Below are positions 42,893 to 52,076 of a stretch of 64,000 nucleotides of DNA, in pieces (position 1 is the stretch's first letter; every line of letters starts with the position of its first letter). The stretch is from Lusitaniella coriacea LEGE 07157. GTDB taxonomy: Bacteria; Cyanobacteriota; Cyanobacteriia; Cyanobacteriales; Spirulinaceae. The stretch lies in contig NZ_JADEWZ010000026.1 in the NCBI RefSeq assembly GCF_015207425.1, positions 1 through 64,000 of the forward strand. The letters run 5' to 3'. The position numbers and the translations under genes were made by a program. A model generated the notes under the pieces. The model ran no database searches. It worked only from the letters and a program-made list of their open reading frames with translations, and was not told the origin of the DNA.

Positions 42893-44833
42893 TTATTGAA
42901 TGGATTGGGTCATTTGCTCCACTGTCGATTCTGCCACATTGGACGCGATCGGAATTTCTTCCACCTCTGGCAACTTTTCTAGGGCAAGGCGAGATGCTTG
43001 AGTTCCACCTGAAAGGCGTTTGAGCAGTTGGGGTCTGGGGTCGTGGAGAAGATAGCTGATTTCATCTTCTGCTTGCCATTCTTCCCCTGCTTTAACAACC
43101 GTCAAGCGATCCTTACGCCGTACTAATAGCGGTACGAGTTCCCCGGAGCGAATCAGTGCTTGGAGATGTGCAATTTGAAAGGATAATCCTTCCACTTTCA
43201 GGAGCGTTCGCCCCAACTTGACTTGCCCGTCTTTGAGATACTGATTCCACTGTTTGATGGGAAGTTGGGTGATAAATGCTGGATTGACTTTGGCCTTATT
43301 GGTTTTACTGGCTGTTAGATTGGTTTTGGGATTTTGCGGGAAAATCGCTAAAACTCGCGGGGGATTAAATTCCTCGACAGCACGCTGGGATAAAACCAGA
43401 TTCACTTCTCCATTACTGGTGAGAGCGAGGAACGTTCCAATCGATTCAAGACCTGCCTCTTCTAAGACATCGTGATCTAAACCGCTACTTTCAAAAACCC
43501 GCAGGTTGTCTTCTCTTGCTTTTTGACAAGCTTCTGGGTCTGTATCGATCGCGACGACCGATTCGCCTTCTTCTTGGAACAAGCGACCCATGAGCCGACC
43601 GAGTTCGTTACATCCCACAATCACTGCGCCTGTTGCCTCGGAGGAGGTGATTTTCAGCCATTGAGCGACCCAGCGCGCGGAAAGACCCTGGATGAAAACA
43701 GTCATCATAATCGTGAGAAACACCAAGGCTTTAATGGCTTCTCCCCCGTTGATGCCCTGTTGGGTGAGCAGGAAGGCAAATAAGGACGCAACCGAAGCAG
43801 AGACAATTCCTTTGGGGGCAACCCAAGCAATAAAGAGCTTCTGCCGCCAGTTCATCGTACTGTTCCAGGTACACAGGAGAACGCTGATCGGTCGAATGAC
43901 GAGCATTAGCACCAGAACGGTGAGGACGCTTCCCCAGCCCAAAGCAAAAATACTCGCGATCGATAGATCGGCGGCTAGGAGGATGAATAGGACAGAAACG
44001 CCCAAAACTGTCAATTGACCTTTAAATCGCCTCAGCATTCGTTCTTCGGGAATGGAAGAGGCTCTGAGGACGATACCTGAAACGACGGTTGCCATTAACC
44101 CGGATTCGCTGCGGATGGTTTGGGCTAAACCGAATAATCCCCAAACTCCGGCGAGAACCACCAGACCTTTGAGTTCTTCAGAGAGAAAGCTGGCTTTTTT
44201 GAGCGTTAAGCCGAGCAACCAGCCTCCCAGCGCACCGATGGCAGCGCCGATCCCCAAGCGCAATCCCAGACCGCTAACAATTTCGAGGGGAAAGGCATCG
44301 CTATTAAGAATCGTGTCTAAGACGACGACAGCAAGGATTGCGCCCACGGGATCGATGAGAACGCCTTCTCCTTCGAGCAAGGTTGCCACTTGACGATCGA
44401 CTTCTACTTGTTTGAGTAGAGGACTAATAACAGTGGGACCGGTGACAACGACGAGGGCGGCGTAGAGAAAGGCAATCGACCAGGGGAACTCACTGAGCCA
44501 GTGAGCGGCCATCCCACCGCCGAGCAGAGTCAGGAGGGTGCCGATGGTGACTAGGTTGCGCAAGCTTCCTGACACCCGTCCCAAATCTCGCAACTCTAGG
44601 TTCAAGCCTCCTTCAAATAAGATGATGGCGACGGCAAGGGATACCAAAACTTCGAGTCCAACGCCCAGTTCGTGGGGATGGAGAATGTTTAAGCCATCGG
44701 AACCGAGTAGAATCCCAAAAAGCAATAAAAAGACAATGCTTGGGACTTTAATCAATTCGGCTAAAACTTGAGCGCTGATGCCTGCAAGGGTTGTAATCAC
44801 AATTTGCAGGGTCAGTGTAAACGATCCGTCCAT
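42893..44833 (-). CDS. CPA1-type Na+(K+)/H+ antiporter with TrkA-N domain
   Basis: The 646-residue protein has about 12 hydrophobic segments in its first 400 residues, including AIILFEGGLNLEL, AALVVVTGPTVISPLL and GEGVLIDPVGAILAVV (the ion-binding Asp-Pro region). The chain then shows a cytosolic NAD-binding TrkA-N domain (GAVIVGCNELGRLMGRLF, VVAIDTDPEAC) and a C-terminal region like TrkA-C. It probably exchanges monovalent cations for protons and senses NAD(H) or voltage through the cytosolic domain. The length fits NhaP-type cyanobacterial proteins. Confidence 0.92.
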   Translation of the reverse strand: MDGSFTLTLQIVITTLAGISAQVLAELIKVPSIVFLLLFGILLGSDGLNILHPHELGVGLEVLVSLAVAIILFEGGLNLELRDLGRVSGSLRNLVTIGTLLTLLGGGMAAHWLSEFPWSIAFLYAALVVVTGPTVISPLLKQVEVDRQVATLLEGEGVLIDPVGAILAVVVLDTILNSDAFPLEIVSGLGLRLGIGAAIGALGGWLLGLTLKKASFLSEELKGLVVLAGVWGLFGLAQTIRSESGLMATVVSGIVLRASSIPEERMLRRFKGQLTVLGVSVLFILLAADLSIASIFALGWGSVLTVLVLMLVIRPISVLLCTWNSTMNWRQKLFIAWVAPKGIVSASVASLFAFLLTQQGINGGEAIKALVFLTIMMTVFIQGLSARWVAQWLKITSSEATGAVIVGCNELGRLMGRLFQEEGESVVAIDTDPEACQKAREDNLRVFESSGLDHDVLEEAGLESIGTFLALTSNGEVNLVLSQRAVEEFNPPRVLAIFPQNPKTNLTASKTNKAKVNPAFITQLPIKQWNQYLKDGQVKLGRTLLKVEGLSFQIAHLQALIRSGELVPLLVRRKDRLTVVKAGEEWQAEDEISYLLHDPRPQLLKRLSGGTQASRLALEKLPEVEEIPIASNVAESTVEQMTQSIQ

Positions 44834-45677
44834 AGGCTTTGAGGGTCGCAGGCAATCAAGAGTGGGCGGTTTAGTGCTTTTCTTGTTTCCTGGTGAATGA
44901 GTTTTAAGGGCGTTCTAAATTATTGTTCCCCTAACTGGCAATTCTAACTCTGTCTAGGGGGCGAAGTCGCCGCGATCGAAGTTGGTTTGAGTTTGGTATA
45001 AGTGCTGACAGTAATGGGAGATGGGGGTTTGCAAGGGTTTTCAATTATCAATTTGGGTACAAGATATTTAAAAATTGCTCGGAACTTTAGATTGAAAGTT
45101 CTGATGGAAAGGAAGGATAATGGGAGCAAGATGGACGAGGATTCTATTTTTTTAGATAATGGGTTGCCTTAATTAGAATAAAAGTTGAATAGGAGTGAGT
45201 TAGAAATGGTTCAATGGGATTTGGGTTAATGCTGTATTTTAACATCCTGATTCCCAGAAGCTCTGAGGAATTAATTCTGTGTTCTTGGGGAATATTTAGG
45301 ATTAGAGAGGAATCAGAGTTTGAATGACGGGTTTTTTGGGTGAATTTGCAATAAGCTGCTATGCATTTAAATTGTGACTGAGGCTGATACTGAGGGGAGA
45401 GATTTTTCAGTCATCAGATAGGGAGATGGGGCGAGAGGGAGACAGAGTGCAATAGCACAATGCAGATGGGTAGGATTTGATATCAATTGAAAATTGACAA
45501 ATCACCGGAAATAGTCAGGTTTTTCTTCATCGCTGATGGCTGAGAGCTGATGGCTGATTGCTTAACGCAATACAGAGCGCCCCATACCTGATTTAGATAT
45601 GTTTTAGCTTAGAGTTCTAGTAATAATAAGGTTAGTAATCTCAATTGAGGTTCTAGGGAATTAGAAAGATCGATGTT
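44834..45677. other. Long intergenic region, no gene recognised
   Basis: These 844 bp are AT-rich and carry no coding region I can support. Short frames exist but look like noise. Two copies of GCTGATGGCTGA stand at 45532-45543 and 45546-45557, with a third at 53081-53092. A purine-rich stretch (45418-45450) resembles other spacer repeats. A promoter for the next gene is probably in the last 100 bp. Confidence 0.5.
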
Positions 45678-46820
45678 ATGAATCGTCAACTTTTTGCGTG
45701 GGATCGTTTGAAGTCTAAAATTTCTAGGGGTTCTGATTGGTTGGAATCCCTACAGATTTTGGGTGTGTTGAGTGCGGCATTAATCCTTTTTTGCACGAAT
45801 TTGGGAGAGGTGCCTCTGTTGGGGGCAATACTGGCAGCACTTTCAACTTTGTTGTTGTATTGGGTGGGTCGAGAGTTATTTCCTCGTCGAGATCCGGCTC
45901 TTTTTTCGGCGTTGATTTATTTAACCTGTTGGCCGATTTTGTGCGCGGGACGCGTGGCGGGTTCTGCGGGTGCAATGCTGTGCTGTCTGTTGCTTGCGAT
46001 GTTGTTTGCGCTGCGAGCGCGCCGAGATTTGCGCTGGAGTTTGGGGGCGGGGTTGGCAATGAGCGCCCTAGGCTGTGTGGGAGCGATACAGGGAGTTTTG
46101 CTGGGCGCGATCGCGCTGTTATTTTTGGCTTGGGATACGCCGAGGTTGTTGCGATCTTGGTTTTTTTGGCTGGGAGGGCTGTTGGGGGTGGCTCCCGCGA
46201 TCGCGTGGTATGGGGTTCGCGGCGTGTATTGGAACGAGCCTTGGACTGTCCTGATGGGCTTGGAGGGGGCGCGATCGGATGTTTTCTCCGGGCTATGGCT
46301 TTTAGCCCTTTGCCTCTATGCTTTGCCCTGGTTGCCCATTTTTACCGGAGGGCTGCAATTGGCTCAGGAGAATTGGAATTGGAGTTGGGCGAAGTTGGTT
46401 TGGCTTTGGAGCGGATGCTATCTCTTCTGTCTGTTCTTGTTCGCTCATTGGTTGACCCTCTCGATTTTGCCCATTTATCCGCCCCTCGCTCTCGCAGGGG
46501 GAGCCGTACTGGCTGAGGTTTATTCTGCTCCGCGCGATCGCCCCTACCCTCGTTTCTGGGCGCTCTCTTTCATGGCGACGGCGATCTTGGCGACGGGTGC
46601 TTGTCTTTATTGGAGCTTTCAGGATTTTGCTTTGGGAATTTTCTTTGCTGCTATTGCCCTGACTTTAGGCGTAACTGCCCTATCAATCGAACGACAGGAT
46701 AGCCAATTTATTATCTCGATTTTTTGGGGACTTTATGTATCGCTATTATTATTTGTCAATTCTCCCCATTGGCTTTGGATTTTTGAAATTATTCCCATGA
46801 AAAGTCTGTTCTTGAGTTGA
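45678..46820 (+). CDS. PMT/ArnT-like membrane protein lacking the catalytic loop
   Basis: This 380-residue protein has about ten hydrophobic helices. Its framework matches ArnT-like glycosyltransferases: LFCTNLGEVPL, LLLYWVGRELFPRRDPALFS, LRARRDLRWSLGAGL and LLGAIALLFLAWDTPRLL, then SILPIYPPLALAGGAVLA. In full-length relatives the part after LGEVPL holds a W-D-E catalytic loop of roughly 70 residues. Here LGEVPL continues straight into LGAILAALSTLL. The RLAMLDG-type motif is also changed to RVAGSAG. The frame is intact, so it looks like a non-catalytic derivative rather than a fresh pseudogene. It follows an 844-bp spacer. Confidence 0.78.
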   Translation: MNRQLFAWDRLKSKISRGSDWLESLQILGVLSAALILFCTNLGEVPLLGAILAALSTLLLYWVGRELFPRRDPALFSALIYLTCWPILCAGRVAGSAGAMLCCLLLAMLFALRARRDLRWSLGAGLAMSALGCVGAIQGVLLGAIALLFLAWDTPRLLRSWFFWLGGLLGVAPAIAWYGVRGVYWNEPWTVLMGLEGARSDVFSGLWLLALCLYALPWLPIFTGGLQLAQENWNWSWAKLVWLWSGCYLFCLFLFAHWLTLSILPIYPPLALAGGAVLAEVYSAPRDRPYPRFWALSFMATAILATGACLYWSFQDFALGIFFAAIALTLGVTALSIERQDSQFIISIFWGLYVSLLLFVNSPHWLWIFEIIPMKSLFLS

Positions 46821-46988
46821 TGCTTTGTTATCTCTCTTAGGGGAGAGAAACAAAAACACAACAGGATGATAGCGGTCGATATCAAATATCCGAACGCCAA
46901 CATCCTGACTGTATCTTTTGAATTGTGTTGGAACGATCGCTCAAACGGTTTAAACCTACCGCTCGATACACTACCAAAAAGAATTCAT

Positions 46989-47390
46989 TTATTCTTCTTC
47001 GTCTCCCTCTCTATCAACTTGTTTGAGGTGAATGTGTTTGCGTCCCAAGGTAATTTCAAATTCATCTCCCGGCTCTAAGCCCATTTTTTTCGTGTAGGCC
47101 GAACCAATGAGTAGATTACCATTCGATTGTACGCTGATGCGAAAGCTGGCAGAACGTCCTCCTCGTCCTTGTCCGTTAGCAGTGCTATCTAACTCGATCC
47201 CCTCTGCATCGATCAGTGCATTGAGGAATTTCATCATATTGACTCGCTCTATTCCGTTTTTTGTGACGGTATAGTAACCACACTCTCTTGCTTTTTCTTC
47301 TTTGCTCAGGTTGCCCAGCTCTTTGACTTTCTTACTGAGTTCTTCCCCCGTTAAGGGGACGGGATCTGACTTCTTCTTTTTATTCATCAA
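46989..47390 (-). CDS. AbrB family transcriptional regulator (cyAbrB)
   Basis: The 133-residue DNA-binding protein is of the cyanobacterial AbrB type. These act as global regulators of nitrogen, carbon and hydrogenase genes. Visible features are LTGEELSKKVKELGNLSKEE, ECGYYTVTKNGIERVNMMKF, GRGGRSASFRISVQSNGNLL and GLEPGDEFEITLGRKHIHLK, which forms the AbrB domain at the C-terminus (opposite to Bacillus AbrB). I cannot decide between cyAbrB1 and cyAbrB2. It is divergent from the Rrf2 gene. Confidence 0.9.
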   Translation of the reverse strand: MMNKKKKSDPVPLTGEELSKKVKELGNLSKEEKARECGYYTVTKNGIERVNMMKFLNALIDAEGIELDSTANGQGRGGRSASFRISVQSNGNLLIGSAYTKKMGLEPGDEFEITLGRKHIHLKQVDREGDEEE

Positions 47391-47690
47391 CTTAACATCT
47401 AAAAACGACGACTGAAGGGTTTGTTCTATTTATTGTCTAGCCACTTGGTAGAAAAGACAATAAAATTCATTGATTGTATCGGTACGCTCACCAAACTATA
47501 TTACACCCAGTCAGTCAATATAAGTTTAACCCAACTTAAAGTTTAATCTTTTGCTTGCTCTAATCAGTCAATAGATTGAGAACAAATTAAACGGGTGTTA
47601 ATGCTTCCAGGAGAAATAGGAGAGATTGGGGATAACACTGAATTTTTATTACCATTAGCAACGATTAGATTAGAAAATCGAAGGGAGAAG

Positions 47691-48134
47691 ATGAAGTTAA
47701 CTCATCGCGGTCACTACAGCGTTAAAGCATTGCTAGATTTAAGTTTACAGGCGAATTACGGCCCAACTTCTGTTGCCGCGATCGCGTCTCGCCAAAATTT
47801 ACCCGCACCTTACTTAGAAAAACTTTTAATTGAAATGCGTCGCGCGGGATTAGTTCGTTCGGTACGCGGCGCGCGTGGAGGATATCAACTGGCTTGCGAA
47901 CCCGCTCAAATTTCCCTCGGACAGATCCTTGCGGCGGTTGGAGAAACCCTAGAACCCTTGAAGCGCCATCGCCCCGATGCGACTCAAGCAGAAGATTGGG
48001 TTACCTTTAGTTTGTGGCAGAGATTGCATCAAAAACTCAAAGAATCTCTCTATAGTATTACTCTTGCGGATCTTTATTACGATGCTCGAAGTTGGCAAGC
48101 CGCTCAAGGAGAAGATACCAATTTTGTGGTTTAG
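47691..48134 (+). CDS. Rrf2 family transcriptional regulator
   Basis: From the ATG at 47691, preceded by AAGGGAGAAG, the protein is 147 residues. The winged-helix region is MKLTHRGHYSVKALLDLSLQ, then PAPYLEKLLIEMRRAGLVRS and RGARGGYQLACEPAQISLGQ. The usual three-Cys iron-sulphur motif of IscR or NsrR is absent, so it probably senses something else or is cluster-free. The target genes are unknown. The upstream codons from 47595 in this frame do not look like protein. Confidence 0.9.
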   Translation: MKLTHRGHYSVKALLDLSLQANYGPTSVAAIASRQNLPAPYLEKLLIEMRRAGLVRSVRGARGGYQLACEPAQISLGQILAAVGETLEPLKRHRPDATQAEDWVTFSLWQRLHQKLKESLYSITLADLYYDARSWQAAQGEDTNFVV

Positions 48135-48217
48135 GAATGAGAAAAATTACGGGTAAATTCAACGTCTTATTTTTGAGAGAATGACATGGGATTTTTCAAG
48201 AATCGCGACTCATTCCT

Positions 48218-48688
48218 TTACGATTGGGGATCGTGCAAACTACGACTGGGACGAAAGCTATCCCCTAAGAGCAAAATAATCCCAATACAAATAAAAACAT
48301 CGGCTAAATTAAAAACGGGAAAGTTAATCCAGCGAAAGTCCAAAAAATCTACTACATGACCGTAGGCAAATCGGCAAAATCCGTTTCCGGCTGCACCGGC
48401 AAAAACCAAACCGTAGCCGAGTTGTTCGATAAGCAGCAATCGTTTGACGAGTGCAAAGACAATCAGCGCCAAACTAACGCCAATAGATAACCAGCGCAAC
48501 CAATCAACGCCTCCAGAGAATAGACTAAATGCCGCGCCAGTGTTGAGGGCATAGGTGAGGTGGAAGATGTTGGGAAGAAGAGGAATTGTGTCCCCCTGAG
48601 CGGTGAAATGATCGGCTGCCCAAGATTTACTCGTCCGATCTAAAATTAACCCGATGAGGGCAAGAGTCCAAAACCAAGGATTTTTCAC
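48218..48688 (-). CDS. lspA: Lipoprotein signal peptidase (signal peptidase II)
   Basis: This 156-residue membrane aspartic protease cleaves prolipoprotein signal peptides. Four hydrophobic helices are visible. The catalytic Asp residues are Asp114 in GHVVDFLDF and Asp130 in FNLADVFI. The NTGAAFSLF stretch is a family hallmark. The gene stop-start gap to bioY is 1 bp, so the pair is probably one transcript. Confidence 0.94.
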   Translation of the reverse strand: MKNPWFWTLALIGLILDRTSKSWAADHFTAQGDTIPLLPNIFHLTYALNTGAAFSLFSGGVDWLRWLSIGVSLALIVFALVKRLLLIEQLGYGLVFAGAAGNGFCRFAYGHVVDFLDFRWINFPVFNLADVFICIGIILLLGDSFRPSRSLHDPQS

Positions 48689-48689
48689 A

Positions 48690-49556
48690 TTAATAAAATA
48701 AGATTTGTCGCAAAATAAATCCTAAAACAGAAACGGCACAAACGATCGCGATTTGTCCGGGTAATGGAAGAATGGAGTATTTTACAATTCCTTGAAGAAA
48801 GGCGCTGAAGCCGTTGCCGAGGGGACTAAAGAGTTGTAAGCCCATTAAATAGGCAATGCCAATGGAGTGGATTGCAAAAAGTCCGCTCATTCCGCTAAAG
48901 GCAAGGGATTCTAGTTTTACTCTGTGGCGAAAGGTCAACCAGCCGCAAAGCCAAGCGCCGGGAATAAAACCGAGGATGTAGCCAAAGGTGGGTTCGCGGA
49001 AGTAGGCTAGACCTCCTCCCTGAGAGAAGATCGGGAAGAAGGTTAAACCCAAGGCAATATAGGCAATTTGCGACAGTGCGGCGGCGTTTTTGCCTCCCAA
49101 ACACCCCACGAGCAGAACGGCACCAATTTGATAGGTGACTCCGAGGGAGTGGGCTTGAATGCCGCGATCTGCCCATTGCCAGGGAAAGGTGGTAATAAAT
49201 GCTTCGAGAAAGGTTCCTCCAATGGTCAAGAGTAAACCGATGAGCGCCCAAAGGAGTTGATGGGGTGCGGATAAAACCGATTTGGAGGGTTGGGAGTTGG
49301 GGGAGGACGAACGACTTTTCGATCGCCGATTCCTGCGGCGTGGAGTGTTACTCACTAGGGATGGGAGCTTTACCACTGGGGTGTTTTCTTTAAAATGCGC
49401 GCGATCGCGGGTCTGGGTTAAAAAGGCGCGTTGAATAGAGGACACAGGGCGTTGAACGACTCTGTTTTTCTCGCGACCTAAAAGCGATCGCAATTCTAGC
49501 ACTTCGCCGATCGCGTACCAAATTTCTTCAGAACGGCGTTGGACGGTGTGAGTCAT
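48690..49556 (-). CDS. bioY: Biotin transporter BioY-like protein with an N-terminal extension
   Basis: The 288-residue protein has six hydrophobic helices in residues 95-285, as expected for the S component of a biotin ECF transporter. These include ITFPWQWADRGIQAHSLGVT, GAVLLVGCLGGKNAAALSQI and FREPTFGYILGFIPGAWLCG. The first 95 residues are basic and Ser/Arg-rich (RRRNRRSKSRSSSPNSQPS), longer than the usual family. It is likely disordered and cytoplasmic. It is read with lspA. Confidence 0.85.
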   Translation of the reverse strand: MTHTVQRRSEEIWYAIGEVLELRSLLGREKNRVVQRPVSSIQRAFLTQTRDRAHFKENTPVVKLPSLVSNTPRRRNRRSKSRSSSPNSQPSKSVLSAPHQLLWALIGLLLTIGGTFLEAFITTFPWQWADRGIQAHSLGVTYQIGAVLLVGCLGGKNAAALSQIAYIALGLTFFPIFSQGGGLAYFREPTFGYILGFIPGAWLCGWLTFRHRVKLESLAFSGMSGLFAIHSIGIAYLMGLQLFSPLGNGFSAFLQGIVKYSILPLPGQIAIVCAVSVLGFILRQILFY

Positions 49557-49710
49557 CTCACTGAGTTTTCGGGGGTTCAGTCACCGATTGAGTATTTTCA
49601 CCGTCACCTAACCTCTCGACAAACTTCACAAGAGTTAGCAGGAAGCGTCACTGCCTGAGTTGAAGTTTCAGAACACAATAGTAAGTGTAGAGATTGAACT
49701 TAAACCTGCC

Positions 49711-49920
49711 ATGTATCCCCAACTCCAACTTCTCCCCGGCGCGATTTCTGAAATTCTTGCTTCAGTAAACGAGACAGGCACTCTAACGCTAAACGACCGC
49801 TATGGACTGATGGCGGCGATTTTGGATGAGAACATTGAGGAAGAGGAAGCTAGAGCGATTACTCGGTTGTTGAGATCGATCAAAAGGGGTCGCCTTTCTT
49901 ACGAAGCGACAGCAATTTGA
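49711..49920 (+). CDS. Small conserved cyanobacterial protein
   Basis: The 69-residue chain is MYPQLQLLPGAISEILASVN, then ETGTLTLNDRYGLMAAILDE and NIEEEEARAITRLLRSIKRG. It has no domain I can name, but its residue pattern (short helices, acidic centre, basic end) looks like a real cyanobacterial protein rather than a random frame. The start is an ATG at 49711, and an in-frame TTG 17 codons upstream is less likely. The function is unknown. Confidence 0.55.
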   Translation: MYPQLQLLPGAISEILASVNETGTLTLNDRYGLMAAILDENIEEEEARAITRLLRSIKRGRLSYEATAI

Positions 49921-50097
49921 ATTTGAGACTGAATCGAGTCTAGCGTTAAGCGACACAAATAAAGCCTGCACCAGCAGGCTAAGGGAAGACGGATATCGCA
50001 GCAAATTGGGATGGGTTCAATTTCTTCTACAAATGTTCCCAATTTGCATATTAAATGGGATAGAGGAGCGATCGCGCGTCTTAATCTTTAAAATTGC

Positions 50098-51000
50098 TTA
50101 CCGATTCTCGCTCAACCAGTTTTGGGCAACTCGACGCTCGTGTTCGAGGGGATATTGGATGTATTGGGGGAGTTGATCTTGTTTCGCGATCGCGGTATCA
50201 AAGAGGGCGACGGATTCTTGCACGAGAGCGGGATTATTTTTTTGTTTGCCCTGATGGTAGAGGATTTGAGCTTTGAGGTAAAGCAGTTCGGGGTTATTGG
50301 GGGCGATGTCTAGGGCTTTTTGCGCGAATTCCATTGCTTTGTCGTATTGTTTCAGGTCGCGATAGGCAACGGCAATTCCGCGATTGACAATGTATGCAGG
50401 TGCGGCGTCATTTTGGAAGTCCGCGATCGCTTGTTCTGGACTGGAGAAGGGAACATTAACAGCAAGCATTAATTGCATATACCCTTTAAATAAATTCAAT
50501 TCGGGATCGCTCGCATCAATATTTTCCGCCTTTTCGAGCGCTTCTAGAACCTCTTTTAACTTCGGAACTGCGGCGAGGGGTCCTTCTGTTTTAATCAGGT
50601 AAGCACCTTCGATAAAATGACCGATGGCTAAGTAAAGATTGCCCCGTAGCGGATCTTCTGACATCAGTTGCCGTGCGGTTTCTAGGGTTTTTTGTGCGGC
50701 TGGCGCGATCGCGTTCCAATCGCGATTACCGTACGCCAATCCCCCTTGAATCGCATACACCAAAGGCTCGTCCGCATCATTGGCAAGTGCTTGCGAGAGA
50801 TATTCCTGCGCTTTTGGGTAGTTTCCCTCAACAAAAATTGCCTCAATTGCCGCTTCTGTTGAATCGCTGATATCGCGGGGATTTTGAGTGCGAAACGGAT
50901 CTCCAGCGAAAGCGGGATTTCCCCCGCCAAGGAGAACGAGGGTTGCAGCCAAAGAGAAAGCCGCAGAGAGTTGTTTGGCAAGCATAGATGGTATTTTCAC
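50098..51000 (-). CDS. Sll0314/Alr1548 family TPR repeat protein
   Basis: This is a 300-residue exported protein. The signal peptide (MLAKQLSAAFSLAATLVLLG) leads into GDPFRTQNPRDISDSTEAAI, and TPR pairs follow, including YNRDWN-like (GNRDWNAIAPAAQKTL) and QYDKAMEFAQKALDIAPNNP. The family is named from Synechocystis Sll0314. It probably acts as a periplasmic scaffold. The precise role is unknown. Confidence 0.85.
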   Translation of the reverse strand: MKIPSMLAKQLSAAFSLAATLVLLGGGNPAFAGDPFRTQNPRDISDSTEAAIEAIFVEGNYPKAQEYLSQALANDADEPLVYAIQGGLAYGNRDWNAIAPAAQKTLETARQLMSEDPLRGNLYLAIGHFIEGAYLIKTEGPLAAVPKLKEVLEALEKAENIDASDPELNLFKGYMQLMLAVNVPFSSPEQAIADFQNDAAPAYIVNRGIAVAYRDLKQYDKAMEFAQKALDIAPNNPELLYLKAQILYHQGKQKNNPALVQESVALFDTAIAKQDQLPQYIQYPLEHERRVAQNWLSENR

Positions 51001-51117
51001 GATTGTTTTGAGTGATTTTGAATTGAGAGTTTAGAATTTAAACACTTAGATCGGTTTTGACGAAATTAAGGATACTGGGTTCCAATAGGAGTCAGGGAAA
51101 GGGAGAATAGACAGCTT

Positions 51118-51990
51118 ATGGCACACTTAACTCAACGGCGCACCCAAAATGTAAGCGGCGATTTGTACGTGGATGAAACTTGCATTGATTGCGATACCTG
51201 TCGCTGGATGGCTCCTGAAGTGTTCGGTCGTGCGGAGGGGCAATCCGCAGTGTATCATCAACCCAAGGACGAGGCGGAAAGAGCGCGATCGCTCCAGGCA
51301 CTCCTGGCGTGTCCCACAAGTTCGATAGGGACGGTGGAGAATCCCACGGATATCAAGGTCGTTCAACATGACTTCCCGCTCCTTATAGAGGACAATGTGT
51401 ACCACTGCGGCTATGCCTCAGAAGCCTCCTTTGGTGCAACCAGTTACTTTATTCAGCGTCCCGATGGCAATGTATTGGTCGATTCCCCTCGATTTACGCC
51501 GCCTTTAGTGAAGCGGTTGGAAAAAATGGGGGGAATTCGCTGGATGTACTTGACCCATCGCGACGATATCGCCGATCATCAGAAGTACCACGATCATTTT
51601 GGCTGCGATCGCGTGCTGCATCGAGAGGAGATTGCCAGGGAAACTCGCGACGTTGAAGTGCAACTCGATGGATTCGATCCGATCTCACTCGCTCCCGATT
51701 TAACCATTATCCCCGTTCCCGGTCACACCGAAGGTCATACCGTCTTGCTCTACGACAACAAATTCCTCTTTAGCGGCGATACAATCGCGTGGTCTTCGCG
51801 TCTTCAACATCTCATCGCCTTCCGCAATTATTGCTTTTATTCTTGGTCGGTATTGATGGAATCGATGCAGAAGTTGCAAGATTATCAATTTGAGTGGATT
51901 TTACCGGGACACGGACGGCGCTACCATGCGGACAGAGAAACGATGCAACAAGCCGTTAAAGATTGTATTCGTTGGATGGAAACGCAGTAA
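51118..51990 (+). CDS. Ferredoxin-fused metallo-beta-lactamase fold hydrolase
   Basis: The 290-residue protein starts with a 4Fe-4S ferredoxin-like domain (Cys22, Cys25 and Cys28 in ETCIDCDTCRWMAP, and Cys65 in LLACPTSSIG). An MBL-fold domain follows: THRDDIADHQKYHDHF in place of the usual HxHxDH, then GHTEGHTVLL, LFSGDTIAWS and LPGHGRRY. The first metal motif is altered (Arg for His), so metal binding may differ. The pairing with a ferredoxin suggests redox control. It is conserved as one chain in cyanobacteria from memory. The substrate is unknown. Confidence 0.87.
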   Translation: MAHLTQRRTQNVSGDLYVDETCIDCDTCRWMAPEVFGRAEGQSAVYHQPKDEAERARSLQALLACPTSSIGTVENPTDIKVVQHDFPLLIEDNVYHCGYASEASFGATSYFIQRPDGNVLVDSPRFTPPLVKRLEKMGGIRWMYLTHRDDIADHQKYHDHFGCDRVLHREEIARETRDVEVQLDGFDPISLAPDLTIIPVPGHTEGHTVLLYDNKFLFSGDTIAWSSRLQHLIAFRNYCFYSWSVLMESMQKLQDYQFEWILPGHGRRYHADRETMQQAVKDCIRWMETQ

Positions 51991-52019
51991 GCTGTTTGCA
52001 TTTAAATTTTGACTGGGGG

Positions 52020-52046
52020 TGACGCGGAGACACGGAGACGCGGGGA
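52020..52046. repeat. GGAGACGCGG-type tandem repeat
   Basis: Units of GACGCGGAGACACGGAGACG lie between the ferredoxin-MBL gene and the Mpo1-like gene. They match the inverted series at 57301-57360 and the short form at 28984-29022. Confidence 0.55.
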
Positions 52047-52076
52047 TTATTCGATTGAGTTTAGGGATTTAGCGCA

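Noticed and set aside
44944-45129. 61-codon minus-strand frame in the 44834-45677 spacer
   Set aside because: It has no start context or family resemblance, and its composition matches the spacer.
45737-46516. 259-codon Gly/Val-rich plus-strand frame inside the ArnT-like gene
   Set aside because: It is an out-of-frame shadow of the ArnT-like protein. The real gene has ordered membrane helices and a clear start.
46866-47078. 70-codon plus-strand frame between the ArnT-like gene and cyAbrB
   Set aside because: It overlaps the cyAbrB 3' end and has no ribosome site or recognisable content.
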